A stretch of 64,000 bases of DNA from contig NZ_JMLE01000007.1 in NCBI RefSeq assembly GCF_000685965.1, positions 124,001 to 188,000 on the forward strand. The letters run 5' to 3'. The stretch is from Arthrobacter sp. UNC362MFTsu5.1. Lineage in GTDB: Bacteria; Actinomycetota; Actinomycetes; Actinomycetales; Micrococcaceae. Shown here in pieces: positions 44,358 through 52,750 of the stretch. The notes under the pieces are model-generated. The model had not been told where the DNA came from. It made no database searches and saw nothing but the letters and a program-made list of their open reading frames with translations. Position 1 is the first letter of the stretch. The number at the start of each line of letters is the position of its first letter. The translations under genes were made by a program, and so were the position numbers.

Positions 44358-45710
44358 ATGAATACTTACACCACTGTGCCCAACGGCGAACAGGTGGTCC
44401 AGGAACTGCCGTGGCGGTGGAAGGTCCAGGGCAGGATCTTCCTGATCGGCGGGCTGGGTTTTATGTTCGACGCCTGGGACGTGACGCTCAACGGGATCCT
44501 CATTCCGCTGCTGTCCACCCACTGGGCGCTGTCCCCCGGCGACGCCGCGTGGATCGGAACGTCGAACCTGGTCGGCATGGCGCTGGGCGCGTTCGCCTGG
44601 GGCACCATCGCGGACACCATCGGCCGCAAGAAGGCCTTCACGGCCACCTTGCTGATTTTCTCCCTCTTCACGGTGCTGGGTGCCTTCTCCCCCGACTTCA
44701 TCTGGTTCTGCGTGTTCCGTTTCATGGCAGGTTTCGGCCTGGGCGGGTGCATTCCCGTGGACTACGCCCTGGTGGGTGAGTTCACGCCGCGGAAGCAACG
44801 CGGCAGGGTCCTCACGGCGATGGACGGCTGGTGGCCGGTGGGCGCCGCGTTGTGCGGCTTCGTCTCGGCCTGGCTGGTTGCCGCGTTCGCGGACTGGAGG
44901 CTGACCATGCTGGTGATGGTGCTGCCGGCCCTGCTGGTGTTCTGGGTGCGGCGGAGCGTGCCCGAGTCTCCGCTGTTCCTCATCCGCAAGGGCCGCCGCG
45001 ACGAGGCCGCCAAGGTCATCGACGACCTGGTCAAGGCCACCGGCGCCGAGCCCCGTGCCTACAGCCTGCCGGAAGCTCAGGATGCGCCGCGGCTCTCCGC
45101 CGGGAGTGCGTGGCTCCAACTGGTCCGCGTCTGGCGCTTCAACTGGAAGGTCACCGCCGCTGCCTGGTCGCTGTTCTTCAGCATCCTGCTGGTGTACTAC
45201 CTGTCCCTGACATGGATGCCGCGGATCCTCATCGGCGCCGGCTTCCAGGATTACAAGGCGTTCCTCACCACGGCATCCATGGCCGCCGTCGGGCTCCTGG
45301 GCGTCGTGGTGGCCGCCGTACTGGTTGAGCGGGTGGGCCGCAAGTGGATCCTGGCGATTACCGGGCCGCTGTCCGCGCTAACGCTGGTCATCGTGGCGTT
45401 CGTGGTGGATATCCCGTCCGCCGCCGTGTTCTGGCTGCTGGTGTTCGGCTTCATTGTGCAGGTGGCCATCCCGGTGCTCTATACATACGTCTCCGAGCTG
45501 TACCCGACGGACCTGCGCGGCACGGGTTTCGGCTGGGCATCGACGTTTTCCCGGCTGGGGGCTGGCTTCGGTCCACTGATTTTCGCCTCCGTCCTGTGGC
45601 CTCAGCTGGGCCTGGCGACGTCCTTCGCGCTGGCCGGCGGGCTGGTCCTGCTGTCGGTGCTGTGGATGGCCTTCTTCGCCCCCGAGACCAAGCAGCGCAC
45701 CCTGACGTAA
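44358..45710 (+). CDS. MFS transporter, sugar/aromatic acid family
   Basis: 450 residues from the ATG at 44358 with AGGAGG upstream. Twelve hydrophobic segments; MFS motifs GTIADTIGRKKAF (loop 2-3) and RFMAGFGLGGCIPVDYALVGE (helix 4-5), the latter typical of the metabolite/H+ symporter or SP-related branch. The substrate is unknown, perhaps an organic acid. It reads opposite to purH and purN, which it separates together with the DUF559 gene. The stop is 20 bp before palindrome copy 2. Confidence 0.88.
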   Translation: MNTYTTVPNGEQVVQELPWRWKVQGRIFLIGGLGFMFDAWDVTLNGILIPLLSTHWALSPGDAAWIGTSNLVGMALGAFAWGTIADTIGRKKAFTATLLIFSLFTVLGAFSPDFIWFCVFRFMAGFGLGGCIPVDYALVGEFTPRKQRGRVLTAMDGWWPVGAALCGFVSAWLVAAFADWRLTMLVMVLPALLVFWVRRSVPESPLFLIRKGRRDEAAKVIDDLVKATGAEPRAYSLPEAQDAPRLSAGSAWLQLVRVWRFNWKVTAAAWSLFFSILLVYYLSLTWMPRILIGAGFQDYKAFLTTASMAAVGLLGVVVAAVLVERVGRKWILAITGPLSALTLVIVAFVVDIPSAAVFWLLVFGFIVQVAIPVLYTYVSELYPTDLRGTGFGWASTFSRLGAGFGPLIFASVLWPQLGLATSFALAGGLVLLSVLWMAFFAPETKQRTLT

Positions 45711-45730
45711 GCAGGTCCTTCTTCTCCCCC

Positions 45731-45796
45731 CCCAACTAGGTAGCAGCAGGTGTCGTTTTCAGGTCTCAAAACGACACCTGCTGCTACCTACTTGGG
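45731..45796. repeat. Dispersed 66-nt palindromic element, copy 2
   Basis: Arms 45731-45757 and 45770-45796 pair with one mismatch around a 12-nt loop. The left arm differs from copy 1 (15601-15627) by one base. The right arm contains the stop codon (TAG, 45790-45788 on the minus strand) of the convergent DUF559 gene. Confidence 0.85.
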
Positions 45797-46648
45797 CAAC
45801 CAGCCGCGGCCGAGGAGTGCCGAGCGGACCTTCGCTACCGCAGGCCGGGCATCATTGCCCATGTGCCGTTTGGAGATCCGGACCAGCACCCACCCGGCCC
45901 GGCCGAAATCCTCCTCGCGCGCGATGTCCCGGACGATCTGCGCAACCTCCGAGTGGCCTTCGCCCTCGTACTCCACCGCTACGCGGTGCTCCGGATAACC
46001 CAGATCCGGTTGACGGACCACGCCGGGACGCAGCTCCATCAGAACGTTCAATTGTGGTTCGGGCAATCCCGCGTTCTCCAGTGCCAGCCGGAGGCGGGTT
46101 TCCGGCGCCGAATCGGCTCCGACGCGCGCCTGTTCAAGCGCCAGGCGGGCCTTCCGGATGCCGGGAGTTCCCTTGTGCCGGTCCAGCATGTCCGCGAGTT
46201 CCTCCATGGTGGCGTGCGGGTCCGTTCGGCCCTCGAATTCGGGCCGCGGAATCCGCAGCAAATGGTCTGCCACAACGGTCAGTTCATTGATGCTCATCTT
46301 CCGCGAGCAATCCAGCCAGGTCCGCGGCCGCGAGGTAACCAGCAGCCCGTCGAGAGCGACAATTTCGTCCCCGAAGAACTGGCCACGATGGCCACGCACG
46401 CGGGCCCGTCTGGGGATGGCCATCGTGTCTGGCCGGGAAATGTGAATAATCGGCTCGTCAGCGCCAGGCAGGAACCCCGGGAAGGACCAAAGTGTAAACG
46501 CCGTTGCGTGGGACGCTGCTGAGAATGCCGTGACCAAGGTAACCGGCCGGACCTGCCCCTGGAGCCCGATACCGCCGCTTTGACGGGGCTGCCGGATCCC
46601 CCGGCTTGGCATGGTCAGCGAGCGGTGCCGTAAACGACGGCGGGTCAC
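45788..46648 (-). CDS. DUF559 endonuclease-domain protein with damaged or unclear N-terminus
   Basis: The C-terminal domain has the Vsr/PD-(D/E)XK-like pattern of DUF559: SAPETRLRLALENAGLPEPQ, VRQPDLGYPEHRVAVEYEGE and a GHSEVAQIVRDIAREEDF segment. The N-terminal part (FTYQEAVDAGVTRRRLRHRS) looks like the winged-helix/AbiEi-like domain common in this family, but no ATG, GTG or TTG lies in frame between the purN stop and that segment. GTG at 46648 is the first usable codon and would cut the helix. The stop is supplied by palindrome copy 2. Function unknown; possibly a decaying or recently moved gene. Confidence 0.65.
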   Translation of the reverse strand: MTRRRLRHRSLTMPSRGIRQPRQSGGIGLQGQVRPVTLVTAFSAASHATAFTLWSFPGFLPGADEPIIHISRPDTMAIPRRARVRGHRGQFFGDEIVALDGLLVTSRPRTWLDCSRKMSINELTVVADHLLRIPRPEFEGRTDPHATMEELADMLDRHKGTPGIRKARLALEQARVGADSAPETRLRLALENAGLPEPQLNVLMELRPGVVRQPDLGYPEHRVAVEYEGEGHSEVAQIVRDIAREEDFGRAGWVLVRISKRHMGNDARPAVAKVRSALLGRGWLPK

Positions 46649-46688
46649 GCCGGCGTCGACCGCTTCCTGGTACGTGAACGCTGCCGAA

Positions 46689-47255
46689 CTAAGGGGCCGC
46701 GGCGAGCTGCGCCAGGGTCGAGACCAGGAGCCTGCGCTCCACCACCTTGATGCGTTCGTGCAACGTGTCCTCGGTGTCGTCCTCGCGGATGTCCACGGCT
46801 TCCTGGGCAATGATGGGGCCCGTGTCCACGCCGGCGTCGGCCCAGTGCACCGTGCAGCCGGTGACCTTGACGCCGTAGGCCATGGCGTCCCGCACACCAT
46901 GGGCACCGGGGAAAGCCGGCAGCAGGGCCGGGTGGGTGTTGAGGTACTTGCCGCCGAACGCGTCGATGAACCCGGGGCTGACGATCCGCATGAAGCCTGA
47001 AGACACCACCACGTCCGGCTCATACGCGGCCACGGCTTCGGTCAGCGCCGCGTTCCAGTCCGCACGGTCGTCGTAGGCCTTGAAGTCGACCACGAAGGTC
47101 GGGATTCCGGCGGCCGCCGACCGCTCCACGCCGTAGGTCCCGGGCCGGTCAGCGCCGACGGCGGCGATCTCCACGTCCAGCTCGCCCGCCTTGACGGCGT
47201 CAATGACGGCCTGGAGGTTGGAGCCGGTACCGGACACGAGGACAACGATGCGCAT
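46689..47255 (-). CDS. purN: Phosphoribosylglycinamide formyltransferase
   Basis: 188 residues. Transfers formyl from 10-formyl-THF to GAR in purine synthesis. Motifs: VLVSGTGSNLQAVIDAV for phosphate binding, KYLNTHPALLPAFPGAHGV with the catalytic Asn-His, and VHWADAGVDTGPII with the Asp. A TAAGCT box is 6 nt before the ATG, so the message is probably leaderless and divergent from the next gene. In most relatives purN is followed directly by purH; here 2.5 kb separates them. Confidence 0.95.
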   Translation of the reverse strand: MRIVVLVSGTGSNLQAVIDAVKAGELDVEIAAVGADRPGTYGVERSAAAGIPTFVVDFKAYDDRADWNAALTEAVAAYEPDVVVSSGFMRIVSPGFIDAFGGKYLNTHPALLPAFPGAHGVRDAMAYGVKVTGCTVHWADAGVDTGPIIAQEAVDIREDDTEDTLHERIKVVERRLLVSTLAQLAAAP

Positions 47256-47261
47256 GGCTCT

Positions 47262-47287
47262 AGCTTATGGGGCCGCTCGCGTAGGCT
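47262..47287. promoter_or_regulatory. Divergent leaderless -10 boxes for purN and the 47295 gene
   Basis: Minus strand: TAAGCT (47267-47262) ends six bases before the purN ATG. Plus strand: TAGGCT (47282-47287) ends seven bases before the ATG at 47295. Both fit TANNNT and neither gene has a ribosome site. Confidence 0.5.
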
Positions 47288-47294
47288 GGAAAAC

Positions 47295-47726
47295 ATGAAC
47301 CCCCCGAACGACTCCGCAGGTCCCCAGCAGGCCCGGCAACCCCTCAGCGAGGCCACGAAGGCGTCCCTGGCGAAGACCCACAACCTGTTCCGTGCATTCA
47401 TCGTGGCCGTCCTGGGCGCCTTCTTCGTTTACCAGCTGGACGTCACCTACGTGTGGCTGACCGCCATCCTGACGGCCGCGAGCATCGTGCTCGGCGTTAT
47501 GGTGCTGGTCCGGGCCATCAGGCTCAAGGAATCCAAGCTGGTCCTTTTCGGCACCATCTCGGGGCTGGTGGTGTCGGCGGTGATGGTGCTGTTGATCCTG
47601 GTTTCCGCAGTGTTCTTCAACCAGGTCCGCGACTTCCAGCAGTGCTCCCGCAGCGCGCTCACCCAGCAGGCCCTGACCCAGTGCCAGACGCAGCTGCAGA
47701 AGTCCCTCCCCGCCCAGCTCCGCTAA
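47295..47726 (+). CDS. Small membrane protein of unknown function
   Basis: 143 residues. Three hydrophobic segments at about 36-53, 56-74 and 85-107 (LFGTISGLVVSAVMVLLILV), then a short outside-facing tail with two Cys (QQCSRSALTQQ, QCQTQLQKSL). No named domain recognised. It has its own leaderless promoter, divergent from purN, and converges on the DUF6350 gene. Confidence 0.8.
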   Translation: MNPPNDSAGPQQARQPLSEATKASLAKTHNLFRAFIVAVLGAFFVYQLDVTYVWLTAILTAASIVLGVMVLVRAIRLKESKLVLFGTISGLVVSAVMVLLILVSAVFFNQVRDFQQCSRSALTQQALTQCQTQLQKSLPAQLR

Positions 47727-47775
47727 GCCCGGTTCCGCTGAGCCAACCGACAGGAACGCCCGACGGCGGCACCTC

Positions 47776-49092
47776 CTACGGCTTGGACACTTCCAGGTCC
47801 GCTTCACGCAGTTTCTGCTGGCGTTCCAGCCACGGGCCCGCCGCGTAACCGATCACGACGCCGATGGCCACCTCGGCGGCCACCCACAGCGAGGTGCCCA
47901 GCGGGTCCGGGCCGATGTCCGTGAGGCGGCCGATCCCGGCTGACCCGCGGGCCATCCAGGCCAGGCCTCCCGCCATCAGGCCCGCCGCCACACCGATGAT
48001 CGCTCCAAGGACGACAGTGGATGCCGATGCCGTGAACCAGCGGGAACGGACCTTGATGGACAGCCATTCGTCGAAGTGGTTTTCGCCTTCGCGCAGGAAC
48101 CACCAGCCGGCCAGTGCACCGGCAAGGACCGGCACCACCAGCGCCACGAAGCCGTAATCCAGTGGTCCGGAGGGCAGGGCGGCGAACACCGGAATGGACG
48201 GCAGCGGACCGACGGCGGTTCCCAGCGGTCCGGCGTGCGAGCCGACGCCCAGGGCGAAGCCGGAGCCGGACGTCCAGGCGAGCGCAAAGATGGCAAGGTT
48301 GGGGAGGAAGCCGAGCTGCGCGATGGTGAGCACGGCACCGCCCATGGCGCCGGCGTCGAGCCCTTCATACACGGCGATCACCAGGTCCCAGTGGATAAAG
48401 ATGTCCACCGCGAGCAGCGCGGCGGACAGGGTGAACGCGGCCATCAGGGCCACGAAGCCGGCTTTGACCGCGGAGCCGAGGTAGGAACCGGCCCAGCGGG
48501 AATGCTGGCTGGTGCGGGCGATCCAGTCCACCGCGTCGACGCCGATGAGCCGGCTCCAGGACCCCGCTTCGCGCCGGGCACCCACCACCATGCCCAGGCC
48601 GAACGGGACCAGCGGCATCAGCCCGGCGAACCACAGGAAGATGGCGACGTCGTCGGTGCGGCACACGAAGCCAGTGGCCATCCCGAAGCCGGCGTACACC
48701 AGCCAGGACCCCAGCAGGGCCTGCCACAGCTGATCGGTATAGGAAGCCCGGGCCAGGCGCCGGCCCGCCCGCCACGCCAGCAGGAACGGGATGAGCGTGA
48801 GGCCCAGCGGGATCAGCGACAGCGTGCCCGATTCCGGCTGCGCCGCGGCTTCCCCCGCCACGGTGGTCAGATGCAGCGGCACGCCGTGGATCAGCAGCCA
48901 GGCCTGGCCGCCAAGCCGGGCGAGGGCGTCGAAGTTGTTGTTCTGGAATCCGGCCGTTGCCCATACGGCGACAATGGGCGCCAGCACCACCAGCGCGGAA
49001 ATGACCGCCGCCTGCGCCGACTCGAGCGCCCCCTGCAGCCACAAGGGCATGGGAATGCCACGGTCTCCGGTCTGATCAGCGCGCAGTTTCAT
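47776..49092 (-). CDS. DUF6350-type multipass membrane protein
   Basis: 438 residues from the ATG at 49092 (MKLRADQTG); the upstream frame lacks support. About ten hydrophobic segments from residue 20 to 425. The position beside purN and the overall pattern match the actinobacterial family I know as DUF6350, sometimes named cell division protein PerM. The role is unproven. There is no soluble domain of note. Confidence 0.78.
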   Translation of the reverse strand: MKLRADQTGDRGIPMPLWLQGALESAQAAVISALVVLAPIVAVWATAGFQNNNFDALARLGGQAWLLIHGVPLHLTTVAGEAAAQPESGTLSLIPLGLTLIPFLLAWRAGRRLARASYTDQLWQALLGSWLVYAGFGMATGFVCRTDDVAIFLWFAGLMPLVPFGLGMVVGARREAGSWSRLIGVDAVDWIARTSQHSRWAGSYLGSAVKAGFVALMAAFTLSAALLAVDIFIHWDLVIAVYEGLDAGAMGGAVLTIAQLGFLPNLAIFALAWTSGSGFALGVGSHAGPLGTAVGPLPSIPVFAALPSGPLDYGFVALVVPVLAGALAGWWFLREGENHFDEWLSIKVRSRWFTASASTVVLGAIIGVAAGLMAGGLAWMARGSAGIGRLTDIGPDPLGTSLWVAAEVAIGVVIGYAAGPWLERQQKLREADLEVSKP

Positions 49093-49154
49093 CGTGTTCC
49101 ATGGTGTCACGCGCGGCGCCCCGGGCCCGTGTGCGACAGGCTCAAAGCCCTGAG

Positions 49155-49745
49155 TTACCAGAGCTCGTAGTTGTCCGTGCCGATCATAAAGCCGTGGCCC
49201 GTCCGCAGATGCGCGCAGGTCATGGCGCCGGGTGCCCGCTCGCACACCATGTTGCCCAGCCGCACCGTCTGGCCGTCCTGGATCCACGGGCCCGGGAACG
49301 CTGGTCCGGCCACATCCTCCGCCTCCATCGGGGAGGTTCCGTTGCCGCACAGCCCGTACTGGGCGCCGCCGTCGAGCGTCACCACCGCGTACCCGCCGTG
49401 ATACTCACTGATCCCCGCGCACTGGCCCTTGATGTCACCGGGCCGGGGCGCGACATCCGTGAGCAGGTGGCAGGCAGCAGCGTCGGCGCTGATGGAACAC
49501 TGCATGTCCTTGCCGGCAGACTGCACCACCACTGGCAACGGTGCCGCCCACGGCTGCGCGTTCACCTTGGGCAGGAGCTGCTCGGCCCTGTTGAGGGGGC
49601 CGGGATTGAGGGTTCCGGGGTCGGCCACCCTCAGCGCACCGATGGCGGGCGCCGTCCCGGCCGGCACGGCTACGCTGCAGCCCGCGGCTGAGGCAAGCAC
49701 GACGACGGCCAGCAGGGTTCGGAGGACGGGTGTCACAAGGCTCAT
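49155..49745 (-). CDS. Secreted lipoprotein of unknown function
   Basis: 196 residues. A signal peptide ends in SAAGC, a lipobox, so it should be membrane-anchored outside. The mature part has about six Cys (e.g. MQCSISADAAACHLL, GQCAGISEY, YGLCGNGTSP, MVCERAPGAMTCAHL), suggesting disulfides, and ends in GHGFMIGTDNYELW. No family recognised with confidence. Single gene between DUF6350 and a divergent membrane protein. Confidence 0.75.
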   Translation of the reverse strand: MSLVTPVLRTLLAVVVLASAAGCSVAVPAGTAPAIGALRVADPGTLNPGPLNRAEQLLPKVNAQPWAAPLPVVVQSAGKDMQCSISADAAACHLLTDVAPRPGDIKGQCAGISEYHGGYAVVTLDGGAQYGLCGNGTSPMEAEDVAGPAFPGPWIQDGQTVRLGNMVCERAPGAMTCAHLRTGHGFMIGTDNYELW

Positions 49746-49870
49746 GGTCCTGCCAGTTCAGCAGAACGGGACCGTCCTGTCGCTGGGCAGAACTCCCCAT
49801 CCCCCAGCGCTTTTTTCGTTACTCAGCCGTAAAATTGGATTGTCCGCAATCAGTGGTTGGAGGCAGAAAA

Positions 49871-50332
49871 ATGACTACCGCATCGCCACATGCACATGGC
49901 GTTCACTTCGGGCGTACCGACGTCCAGAACGTTGGCATGGGTGTAGGTATTGTCCTGATGTTGGCGGGTGTCCTGGCATTCATCCCGGGCATCACCCAGC
50001 AGTACGGCGAACTAAGGTTCTTGGGGCCTGATTCGCACGCCATGTTCCTCAACCTGTTCCAGGTGTCGATGCTGCTGAACATTGTTCAGCTGGTCATCGG
50101 TGCAACAGGCTGGGCAATGTCCCGCAATGGAATGGGCGCCCGGAACTTCCTTATGGGCTTTGGCGCGCTGTACATCGTCCTCAGCATCTTCGGGCTCAGT
50201 GTCGGAGTGGGATCGGCGGCCAATTTCCTGTCGCTGAACACGCTGGACAGCTGGACCCTCATGGCGCTGGGCGTGCTGATGATTGGCTCCGGCTGGATCC
50301 TCTCAAGGCATCTGGCCGAGGACCGCAGGTAA
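49871..50332 (+). CDS. Small multipass membrane protein (DUF4383-like)
   Basis: 153 residues from the ATG at 49871 with GGAGG upstream. Four hydrophobic segments: GIVLMLAGVLAFIPGI, LLNIVQLVIGATGWAM, NFLMGFGALYIVLSIFGLSV and LMALGVLMIGSGWIL. His-containing loops between helices 1 and 2. The layout fits DUF4383, a family without known function. A rho-independent terminator follows at 50412. Confidence 0.75.
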   Translation: MTTASPHAHGVHFGRTDVQNVGMGVGIVLMLAGVLAFIPGITQQYGELRFLGPDSHAMFLNLFQVSMLLNIVQLVIGATGWAMSRNGMGARNFLMGFGALYIVLSIFGLSVGVGSAANFLSLNTLDSWTLMALGVLMIGSGWILSRHLAEDRR

Positions 50333-50411
50333 CCCGGATCGCGTAAGCCGGGACATAAGGAGCCGCTAATGAGGAACGCTTCATAGCAATCTGAATGTTT
50401 TAACCACCGGT

Positions 50412-50457
50412 TGGTGCAGTTGCCCTGCGTAGGCGCAGGCGGCTGCACCAGCTTTTT
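50412..50457 (+). terminator. Rho-independent terminator
   Basis: Outer stem TGGTGCAG/CTGCACCA (50412-50419, 50443-50450), inner stem CCTGCG/CGCAGG, followed by GCTTTTTG. This is the clearest hairpin-plus-T-tract in the window. Confidence 0.9.
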
Positions 50458-50537
50458 GCGTTAAGGGCACGACGCCGGCTGGCCGGGGCGGCTGCCCGGG
50501 CGGCGGCGGATGCCCACCACCAAAAACCGCACTCCTG

Positions 50538-50613
50538 TAAAGATTTTCACTTTAATCAAGAAAAATCATTGACTCGCTAAAAATCTTCACTATAGTTGTG
50601 TGAGTTAGCTCAC
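50538..50613 (+). promoter_or_regulatory. Promoter and operators of the XRE-cupin regulator gene
   Basis: TTGACT (50569-50574) and TATAGT (50591-50596) with 16-bp spacing form a near-consensus promoter. Two direct repeats TAAAGATTTTCAC (50538-50550) and TAAAAATCTTCAC (50578-50590), 40 bp apart, bracket the -35, and a palindrome GTGAG-TTAG-CTCAC (50600-50613) lies at the start of transcription. The region is strikingly AT-rich. Likely autoregulation by the XRE protein. Confidence 0.65.
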
Positions 50614-50630
50614 CAACGAAGGATGCGGCA

Positions 50631-51230
50631 ATGACCACCGAGACACCCGCCCCACCGGCCACCAGCGAACTTCTGGCGACCGTCGGAAACAAGGTGCGCA
50701 CCATGCGTAAGGCCAAGGGCATGACCCTCGCCCAGCTCTCGGACATCACCGGCCTCAGCCAAGCAATCGTCAGCCAGATCGAACGCGGCTTGGCCAACCC
50801 TTCCTTCACCACTCTGGCACAGCTGGCCCACGGATTGGACGTCCCGGTAGGGAGGTTCTTCATTGGCCAGGATGAATCCAAGTCCCCCGTCGTTCGAAAG
50901 TCGGACCGACGCAACCTGAAAAACGTGACCCGCGAGTCGGTGGGCGAGGCAGTTCACGAACTGCTGACCCCCAACCGCGACGGAAACATCGAAGCGCAGT
51001 GGATCAGCACGCCCCCGGGGCATGACACCAGCGGCACACCTTTCACCCACAGCGGTGAGGAGTTCTGCTACATCATCTCGGGCCGCAAGGACGTCTTCCT
51101 GGACGGCGTCTGCTACAGCCTTGAGGAGGGCGACTCCATCACGTACTCCTCAGAGATCCCGCACTGGTACAAAAACAGCTACGAAGAGGTATGCGTAGCC
51201 ATCTGGGTCAACGCACCACACGCGTGGTAA
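50631..51230 (+). CDS. XRE-family regulator with cupin domain
   Basis: 199 residues. An N-terminal helix-turn-helix (VRTMRKAKGMTLAQLSDITG; LSQAIVSQIERGLANPSF) is joined to a C-terminal cupin (THSGEEFCYIISGRKDVFLD, EEGDSITYSSEIPHWYKNS) that binds a small ligand. PuuR/SutR-like regulators of this build control catabolic operons. It is the first gene of the cluster reaching to 59.9 kb and probably its regulator. GAAGGA precedes the ATG. Confidence 0.93.
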   Translation: MTTETPAPPATSELLATVGNKVRTMRKAKGMTLAQLSDITGLSQAIVSQIERGLANPSFTTLAQLAHGLDVPVGRFFIGQDESKSPVVRKSDRRNLKNVTRESVGEAVHELLTPNRDGNIEAQWISTPPGHDTSGTPFTHSGEEFCYIISGRKDVFLDGVCYSLEEGDSITYSSEIPHWYKNSYEEVCVAIWVNAPHAW

Positions 51231-51319
51231 CCCTGCCGCCCCCAACCGGCACCAGCGTTTTCCCCTAACTGTCCGGACACGAACCGTGGCCGCAGACACT
51301 CCTTGCATCGTTCGCATGA

Positions 51320-51341
51320 AACGCCTCGTCCAACAGGCGTT
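51320..51341 (+). other. Leader hairpin before the MFS gene
   Basis: AACGCCT (51320-51326) and AGGCGTT (51335-51341) form a 7-bp stem in the 163-bp gap between the regulator and the transporter gene. It may be an attenuator or mRNA-stabilising stem; no promoter is evident beside it. Confidence 0.35.
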
Positions 51342-51393
51342 CCTGCGTCATACCCTCCCACGCCCATCACGGCGTCAGCGTAAGGACACTTCC

Positions 51394-52740
51394 ATGCTCG
51401 ACACACAAACGACAGACCCCCAAGGGACGGACAATGCCGTCACGTCCCCCTCCCCCGCCCGCTCCTCCCGCACCAAGCACGAAAAATTCACCCCTGAGGT
51501 CCGCAAGGGCCTGCTGGGCCTCGGCCTCGGCAACGCCCTCGAGTGGTACGACTGGATGGTCTTCGGCCTCCTCTCGGCCTTCATCGGGCCCAACTTCTTC
51601 CCCAACACCGATCCGCTCTCCGCCACCTTGAACGCGCTGGCCGTGTTCGCCGTCGGGTTCGCCTTCCGTCCGCTCGGCGGGATCCTGCTCGGCACCCTGG
51701 CCGACCGCGTGGGCCGCCGCCGCGTCATGCTGCTGTCCATCATGCTCATGGCAGGCACCACGCTGATCATCGCCGTCACGCCGAGCTACCAGCAGATCGG
51801 CGCCTGGGCCGGCATCATCCTGCTGGTCTGCCGGGTGCTGCAGGGCATTTCCACGGGCATTGAAGCCCCGCTTTCAACGTCCCATGCCCTGGAACTGGCG
51901 CCCGAAGGCCGTGAAGGCTACGTCGCCGGCCTGATGAGCTTCTACGTGAACATCGGCATCCTGCTGGCTTCCCTGGTCAGCTTCCTGTGCAGCCTCGTCC
52001 TGGGCGGTGCCGTCATGGCCGAGTGGGGCTGGCGCGTGCCGTTCATCATCGGCGCACTCTTCGGTTTCGTGGTCCTCTACCTCCGCCGTTCGCTCCCGGA
52101 AACCCTCAAGGCCGAGGAAATGGCCAGCAACACTCCCCGCGCCGTCTGGTCCGGAGTCCGCAAGCACTGGCTCTCCGTCCTGGCCATCGTCTTCGTGGTG
52201 GGCGCAGCACAGGCCTACAACTACGCCTGGAACGTCGGCCTTCCCAGCGCTGCCCGCAGCGGGTTCAAGGAAGATCCCACCGCCGTCTTCGCCCTCACCA
52301 CCGTCCTGGGCGTCATCCTGGTGGCAGGCAGCTGGATCATCGGCAAGCTGACCGACGGCAAGTCGATGTCCCGCTGGTTCCTGATCACCCGCATCCTGGC
52401 GATCCCGTCCGTGTTCCTCATGCTCTTCTACGTCCAGCCGGGCATCGGCGGCTTCGCAGCCGTCCTCCTCGGCGGCTCCATCGTCCTGGTGCTGAACATG
52501 ACCCTCTACAACGTGGTCAGCTCCTCCCTGATGCCCAAGAACATCCGCGGCACGGGCGTAGCCCTGGGCTATGGAATCGGCGTTGCACTCTTCGGCGGTA
52601 CCGCCTCCTACCTGCTGGTCTGGTTCCAGTCCCTGAACCTCAGCTGGATCTTCCCGGTCTACGTGGCCGTTCTCTCCATCCTCAGCATCGTTTTCTACCT
52701 CGCCGCACGCCGCTCCAACGGCATCTTCGTCGGAAAGTAA
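51394..52740 (+). CDS. MFS transporter, metabolite:H+ symporter type
   Basis: 448 residues from the ATG at 51394 (MLDTQTTDP) with TAAGGA upstream. Twelve hydrophobic segments; GNALEWYDWMVFGLLSAFIG and GTLADRVGRRRVM are typical of the ShiA/ProP/KgtP-like family (MHS). These import organic acids, betaines or shikimate-like compounds. It is the uptake step of the catabolic cluster: the FAD oxidoreductase gene starts 10 bp after its stop. Confidence 0.9.
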   Translation: MLDTQTTDPQGTDNAVTSPSPARSSRTKHEKFTPEVRKGLLGLGLGNALEWYDWMVFGLLSAFIGPNFFPNTDPLSATLNALAVFAVGFAFRPLGGILLGTLADRVGRRRVMLLSIMLMAGTTLIIAVTPSYQQIGAWAGIILLVCRVLQGISTGIEAPLSTSHALELAPEGREGYVAGLMSFYVNIGILLASLVSFLCSLVLGGAVMAEWGWRVPFIIGALFGFVVLYLRRSLPETLKAEEMASNTPRAVWSGVRKHWLSVLAIVFVVGAAQAYNYAWNVGLPSAARSGFKEDPTAVFALTTVLGVILVAGSWIIGKLTDGKSMSRWFLITRILAIPSVFLMLFYVQPGIGGFAAVLLGGSIVLVLNMTLYNVVSSSLMPKNIRGTGVALGYGIGVALFGGTASYLLVWFQSLNLSWIFPVYVAVLSILSIVFYLAARRSNGIFVGK

Positions 52741-52750
52741 GGACTCCCCC

